Positions 5,667 through 8,635 of a stretch of DNA of 8,635 nucleotides are shown one piece after another. The translations under genes were made by a program, and so were the position numbers. The first letter of the stretch is position 1. Each line of letters opens with the position of its first letter. Where the stretch lies: assembly GCA_036274645.1 (NCBI GenBank), contig DASUFH010000412.1, positions 1-8,635 on the forward strand, read 5' to 3'. The notes below the pieces were generated by a model. It was not told the DNA's origin. It saw only the letters and a list, made by a program, of their open reading frames with translations, and did not search any database. Source of the stretch: DASUFH01 sp036274645. GTDB taxonomy: Bacteria; Acidobacteriota; Terriglobia; 20CM-2-55-15.

Positions 5667-5674
5667 CTCCTTCC
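5667..5674 (-). promoter_or_regulatory. ribosome binding site of the OmpA-family gene
   Basis: On the minus strand GGAAGGAG is followed by 7 bases and the ATG at 5659. This strong Shine-Dalgarno sequence fixes the start and agrees with the signal peptide. Confidence 0.75.
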
Positions 5675-5688
5675 CGAGACTTGTGGGC

Positions 5689-5694
5689 AGTGTA
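5689..5694 (-). promoter_or_regulatory. possible -10 box of the OmpA-family gene
   Basis: TACACT on the minus strand matches the -10 consensus at four of six bases. It lies about 30 bases upstream of the ATG, giving a leader of roughly 22 bases that contains the ribosome binding site. No clear -35 is seen. Confidence 0.3.
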
Positions 5695-5793
5695 GCGTGG
5701 TGTCACGCGGGAAAGGACCATAGGTTTATGGGCGCCGCTCCCGAGGGATTTCTCGACCTTTCGCGTGATCGTCACCGCCCCCGAATCGCCGGT

Positions 5794-6072
5794 CTAGAGT
5801 GTTTCCCCTGGGACGAGGGCCTCACCCGGAGGAACGTCCTGGAGCCGATAACGCCCCTCCAGGTTCGTCTCCGTAAGGCTGCTGAGAATCACCGTTCCGG
5901 TTGCCGTTGCCGCCCCGGCCGGCGATGCCTCGACTGCCATGACGCGCACCCCTCTCGCCGGTTCCCCGTTGGTCTGGCGAATGACGCCGGAAATCGATCC
6001 GGATTTAGCCTGGATAGCCGCCGGCGGCAACGGAAGAACGAGTCGCGCAATCAGAAGAAGTATGCTTAGCAT
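5794..6072 (-). CDS. 3'-truncated secreted carboxypeptidase regulatory-like domain protein
   Basis: The frame has 92 residues. It begins with a signal peptide (MLSILLLIARLVLPLPPAAI, probable cleavage after QA at about residue 22) and continues into one CarboxypepD_reg domain. The domain shows SGSISGVIRQTNGEPARGVR (24-43), an Ala-rich loop and TETNLEGRYRLQDVPPG (67-83). Family members continue after PPG with RYY(I/V) and several hundred more residues. Here nine residues (EALVPGETL) lead to a stop, and I could not find the continuation in either other frame. The domain resembles residues 29-93 of the 654-residue protein upstream on the same strand, so this is probably a broken tandem paralogue. 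The ribosome binding site is weak (GGGCGGA). A terminator separates it from the upstream gene. Confidence 0.6.
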   Translation of the reverse strand: MLSILLLIARLVLPLPPAAIQAKSGSISGVIRQTNGEPARGVRVMAVEASPAGAATATGTVILSSLTETNLEGRYRLQDVPPGEALVPGETL

Positions 6073-6149
6073 GGTCCGCCCGGTTGAAAGGCGAAAATAC
6101 TATCACTGCTCCGGTTGGAACGGCTCTTCCGCCTTTTCTTCGAAGAAGG

Positions 6150-6177
6150 AAAGGGCCGCCGAAAGGCGGCCCTTTTT
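6150..6177 (-). terminator. strong intrinsic terminator, potentially bidirectional
   Basis: AAAGGGCCGCC (6150-6160) and GGCGGCCCTTT (6165-6175) form a perfect 11-bp stem with a GAAA loop on the plus strand and TTTC on the minus. On the plus strand it is followed by TT and then G. On the minus strand it is followed by TTTCCTTCTTC. It lies 26 bases past the minus-strand stop at 6203 and should end transcription of the SUMF1-fusion gene before the truncated paralogue. Confidence 0.9.
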
Positions 6178-6202
6178 GTGGCTTCGGCGGATCCTTCTGA
6201 AT

Positions 6203-8167
6203 CTATCGTTCAGTGTCCGCACGGGGGGTTCGAACCAGTCGCAAACCAAAAAAGTACGTCTGGTTGATGGGCGCCTGATTTCCGCGGACGGACACCCGGA
6301 CCAGCGGCGCCGCCACGTTTGCGGAGCCCCCCTTCATGACCCGCACTGGGCCGCTCTCCGGCCCCTGGGGATCAGCTTCCGGGCTCACCGCGAAGTAGTT
6401 CCCGTCATACCAGTCCGCTGTCCACTCCCAGACGTTACCTTGCATGTCGTAGAGTCCCCAGGCGTTGGGTTGAAGGCTGCCAACGGGACTGGTCAGTCCG
6501 GAGCTGACACGCTGAGCGAGATTCAGCGTTGCGGAAGCCACGCCGCTCTGGGCGAGCGTCGCAATGTTCCATGCCATTGTTGCCGGTGGCGCCGCAAACG
6601 CTGTTGTGCTCCCGGCGCGCGCGGCATATTCCCACTCGGCCTCGGTGGGAACGCGGTAGCGGTACCCATCGCTCAAGGCGTTGAGCTTCTCGATGAAGCT
6701 CTCCACCATCTTCCAATCGTTCACTCCCTCCACCGGCCGATCTTCGCCGATGAACTGGCTCGGATTGGCGCCCATGACGGTCTGCCATTGCAGTTGCGTC
6801 ACTTCAAATCGGCCAATTTCGAAAGACCGCGTGATGCGGACCTTGTGCGAAGGCCGCTCTTCCGGCAGGCAGTCGTTGTCGCCGGCGGAACAGCCCATCA
6901 TGAACTCGCCAGGTTCGATCTTCACAAAATCGCCCACGATCTCTTTCGCGGTGGGTGGAGCGATGTCGATGTGGACTGGACCGGTAAGGTCCACGTTCAC
7001 GGTCCTGGGAAAATATCCGCCTGTTGGAGAGACCCGCGCCTGATATTCGCCAGCGGGAATCCTGTCGAATTCAAAGGAGCCATCGGCGGAAACCGGCGCC
7101 GACACCGGCGTCACCAGGGAGGGTCCCGTCAAACGGACTGCTGTCACCGCCGGAGGCGCTCCGTTCTTCGACGTTATGCGCCCGGTCACCGTTGTCCAGG
7201 GCGGTGGCGAAGTGACTCCGAGATCAATCGTCAGGCCCATTGGGTCGGTGGAGCCGATCCTCAAAAGGTCCGTCACAAGGTTCGCGGCGCCGGCGCTCAT
7301 ATGACGGACCGAATAACCCTGAGGGAGATGGGAGATGGTCAGCCGATAGGAACCCGGCTGAAGCTGCAGCTTCAGATCGGGAGTAACGGCGTAGGGTGTG
7401 GTGCGGAGATCATCCACGTTGGCAGTGGACGCGAGCGCGACCTCCGTGACCTGCAGCTCAAACCGGGGCAGGGGGCCGTCCTGTTCGACGTTCACAGTGA
7501 CGGAGACCGGAGCGGTGGGAATACCCAGTTGCAGATTCCGGATGTGCTTTCCGGCCACAGCAATGTGAACGGGCGCTATCGTCGGATCGTTAGGCAGAAG
7601 GACAACATCGTATTCACCAGCGGGAACGTCGGGGAACTCGAACGAACCGTCCGGCGCCGTCTGAACCATCATCGCGCGCGGGCCGACAAGCCGCACACGC
7701 GAAACAGGCGATGGCAACGCCGGCGCGTTGTTGATGCGGTTCACGCGTCCGCTGACCTTGACCGGCGGAGGAATGAGCATCCTGAAATCGATTCCCTCCA
7801 GCGTTTCGCCGCCGCGGATTGTGACGAATGTCGCGGCGCCGACGCTGGTCGTTCCTGGAAAGTAGGTCAGCCCATCGGTTTTGCCGGCGCTGACGTAGTA
7901 ACGCCCAGCGGGCACGTCGTCCAGGCGAAACCGCCCGCTCTCGTCGGTCAGAGCAATGCTCATCAGGGACATCGCTGTTCGGGTGAAAGTCGTCGCGTCC
8001 GGATCGCCCGCGTCCATGGCGCTGACCCGGACTTCGATGGCCGGCGATCCGTCGGTCGAGAGAATTCGTCCGGAAATCGTTCCAGGCGGAACCCTCGGTC
8101 CGGGGACTTGGGGCGCGACAGACGCCCCCTGGATGGCGAGAATCGCGGCCACGATGAACGTCTTCAT
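6203..8167 (-). CDS. secreted CarboxypepD_reg-repeat protein with C-terminal SUMF1/FGE-like domain
   Basis: This 654-residue protein starts with a short signal peptide (MKTFIVAAILAIQG, about 1-19). It has a first CarboxypepD_reg domain (about 28-130: GTISGRILSTDGSP, DESGRFRLDDVPAGRYYVSA). A second, more divergent beta-sandwich spans about 135-215 (DGSFEFPDVPAGEYDV). A less clear region follows at 218-318, then a further module at about 325-405 (TVTGRITSKNGAPP, DGSFEFDRIPAGEYQARV). Residues about 410-648 form an FGE-sulfatase/SUMF1 domain: KIEPGEFMMGC, FEVTQLQWQTVMG, YRVPTEAEWEYAARAGS, WGLYDMQGNVWEWTADWYDG, VMKGGSA and FGLRLVR. The paired catalytic cysteines of true formylglycine-generating enzymes are absent near KGGSA, so a binding or structural role is more likely than FGly formation. 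GAGGAG sits 5 bases before the ATG. It has its own promoter and terminator. Confidence 0.9.
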   Translation of the reverse strand: MKTFIVAAILAIQGASVAPQVPGPRVPPGTISGRILSTDGSPAIEVRVSAMDAGDPDATTFTRTAMSLMSIALTDESGRFRLDDVPAGRYYVSAGKTDGLTYFPGTTSVGAATFVTIRGGETLEGIDFRMLIPPPVKVSGRVNRINNAPALPSPVSRVRLVGPRAMMVQTAPDGSFEFPDVPAGEYDVVLLPNDPTIAPVHIAVAGKHIRNLQLGIPTAPVSVTVNVEQDGPLPRFELQVTEVALASTANVDDLRTTPYAVTPDLKLQLQPGSYRLTISHLPQGYSVRHMSAGAANLVTDLLRIGSTDPMGLTIDLGVTSPPPWTTVTGRITSKNGAPPAVTAVRLTGPSLVTPVSAPVSADGSFEFDRIPAGEYQARVSPTGGYFPRTVNVDLTGPVHIDIAPPTAKEIVGDFVKIEPGEFMMGCSAGDNDCLPEERPSHKVRITRSFEIGRFEVTQLQWQTVMGANPSQFIGEDRPVEGVNDWKMVESFIEKLNALSDGYRYRVPTEAEWEYAARAGSTTAFAAPPATMAWNIATLAQSGVASATLNLAQRVSSGLTSPVGSLQPNAWGLYDMQGNVWEWTADWYDGNYFAVSPEADPQGPESGPVRVMKGGSANVAAPLVRVSVRGNQAPINQTYFFGLRLVRTPRADTER

Positions 8168-8172
8168 AGCGA

Positions 8173-8178
8173 CTCCTC
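8173..8178 (-). promoter_or_regulatory. ribosome binding site of the SUMF1-fusion gene
   Basis: GAGGAG on the minus strand is 5 bases before the ATG at 8167. It supports this start, which is also the one giving a signal peptide. Confidence 0.7.
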
Positions 8179-8200
8179 AGGAATGAAAAACGGCTGACCC

Positions 8201-8225
8201 CGAGTATACTCGCGCCTCTCGGCGC
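8201..8225 (-). promoter_or_regulatory. probable promoter of the SUMF1-fusion gene with inverted repeats
   Basis: The palindrome CGAGTATACTCG (8201-8212) contains a minus-strand TATACT -10 box at 8208-8203, about 36 bases upstream of the ATG. This would give a leader of about 29 bases. A second inverted repeat, GCGCC-TCTC-GGCGC (8212-8225), fills the region where the -10/-35 spacer should be and could be an operator. The -35 candidate (TTCTTT) is poor. Confidence 0.4.
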
Positions 8226-8264
8226 AAAGAAATCAGCATTCTTTCCAGATCCGAAGGCGCGGCG

Positions 8265-8284
8265 GTCCCCCTGCACAGGGGGAC
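8265..8284. repeat. perfect 8-bp hairpin with alternative pairing
   Basis: GTCCCCCT and AGGGGGAC pair around a GCAC loop. The left arm, as GGTCCCC (8264-8270), can alternatively pair with GGGGACC at 8306-8312. It could be a structured RNA element or a piece of a mobile repeat; there is no T-run for a simple terminator. Confidence 0.5.
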
Positions 8285-8406
8285 AGAGCTTCGGCCCTGA
8301 AGTCCGGGGACCTCGACATACCTGAAGTAGGTCCGGTGTTGGCGAGCCAGGCATAGCGCCATTCGCGCCGCCGCAACGCGATGTTGATTTATCGGATGAA
8401 GAGTAG

Positions 8407-8426
8407 GCGTCAGGAAAATCTGACGC
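8407..8426. terminator. hairpin, possible terminator of the right-edge gene
   Basis: GCGTCAG (8407-8413) and CTGACGC (8420-8426) form a perfect 7-bp stem with a six-base loop. It lies about 90 bases past the minus-strand stop at 8516. On the minus strand it is followed by CTACTCTTC, not a clear T-run, so termination is only a possibility. Confidence 0.25.
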
Positions 8427-8515
8427 AGTAGTTTCGCGCTCTTATTTCTGCGCGCAGCCATCCTCCCTCAGGGGTCTTTTCAGGAGGGGAATCCGACGCT
8501 CGATTCACGTTCCTC

Positions 8516-8635
8516 TTACCGTTTACGAGCGGGTTTACCCGTTCCTCTGGGAGCGGCCGGCGTACTCTTTTTCTGAGGCTTCGGTGGAAGTGGAGGTTTC
8601 AGTTCCGGCGGAGGTTGGGGCTCCATTTCAGGAAC
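8516..8635 (-). CDS. C-terminal Pro/Lys-rich tail of an unidentified protein (partial)
   Basis: The frame enters from the right edge and ends at TAA (8516-8518). The 39 visible residues read VPEMEPQPPPELKPPLPPKP, then QKKSTPAAPRGTGKPARKR. They form an extended proline-rich segment followed by a strongly basic C-terminus, typical of a disordered tail that could bind nucleic acid or the cell envelope. No domain can be assigned. The regular period of Pro and charged residues, absent from the other frames, supports coding. Confidence 0.6.
   Translation of the reverse strand, partial: VPEMEPQPPPELKPPLPPKPQKKSTPAAPRGTGKPARKR

Larger units (their letters stand above)
8168..8515. other. intergenic region, about 350 bases, hairpin-rich, no convincing gene
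   Basis: Beyond the promoter of the gene at 8167, the stretch holds a hairpin at 8265-8284, an alternative pairing partner at 8306-8312, a direct repeat (8295-8307 and 8321-8336) and a hairpin at 8407-8426. A 94-codon minus-strand frame (8177-8461) spans it. Its Shine-Dalgarno-like GGGAGG directly abuts the ATG, its composition is weak, and it runs through the promoter, so I do not call it a gene. Confidence 0.5.

Noticed and set aside
5939..8197. A 752-codon open frame on the plus strand
   Set aside because: It is antisense to the SUMF1-fusion gene. Its product is Arg/His/Gly-rich with no recognisable domain, while the minus strand has a signal peptide, clear domains, a ribosome binding site and a terminator.
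8177..8461. 94-codon minus-strand frame as a small gene
   Set aside because: The purine run directly abuts its ATG, it runs through the promoter of the next gene and several hairpins, and its product has no recognisable pattern.

Overview
The window looks like a chromosomal accessory region of a high-GC bacterium, most plausibly an Acidobacteriota (Vicinamibacteria or Solibacter-like). That assignment is inferred from the high GC content and from several secreted proteins built on the carboxypeptidase regulatory-like (CarboxypepD_reg) beta-sandwich. It also rests on an OmpA-type protein whose N-terminal domain I associate with that phylum. There are no rRNA or tRNA genes, no CRISPR array, no complete insertion sequence and no obvious prophage.

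Layout: (1) 1-658, a VOC/glyoxalase-fold protein with an uncertain start, possibly overlapped by the end of an upstream gene. (2) 720-1416, a two-gene type II toxin-antitoxin operon: a FitA/VapB-like ribbon-helix-helix antitoxin and a PIN-domain VapC-like ribonuclease. Its promoter contains a perfect operator palindrome and appears to make a leaderless mRNA. (3) 1448-3606, a zone of decay and recombination. It holds a CarboxypepD_reg-type gene truncated at both ends (minus strand), a Fic-like C-terminal remnant (minus) meeting the C-terminal piece of an EF-hand-type protein (plus), and then a small intact secreted single-domain CarboxypepD_reg-like protein. (4) 3619-3823, a convergent intergenic region rich in hairpins, with a possible gene remnant. 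(5) 3821-5659 (minus), a complete 612-residue OmpA-family envelope protein with a very long Ala/Glu/Arg coiled coil. (6) 5794-6072 (minus), a truncated secreted CarboxypepD_reg protein. (7) 6150-6177, a strong intrinsic terminator. (8) 6203-8167 (minus), a 654-residue secreted protein with CarboxypepD_reg-type repeats fused to a C-terminal SUMF1/FGE-like domain. (9) 8168-8515, an intergenic region with the promoter of that gene and several hairpins, followed by the Pro/Lys-rich tail of a gene entering from the right edge (minus).

Only the toxin-antitoxin pair shows a clear two-gene functional unit. The secreted proteins each have their own leader region and are best read as independent transcription units for the cell envelope. 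The 92-residue fragment at 5794-6072 resembles the first domain of the 654-residue gene and is probably a broken tandem paralogue. I see no convincing new multi-gene defence or metabolic system. The most notable features are the architecture of the toxin-antitoxin operator and the domain fusion at 6203-8167.
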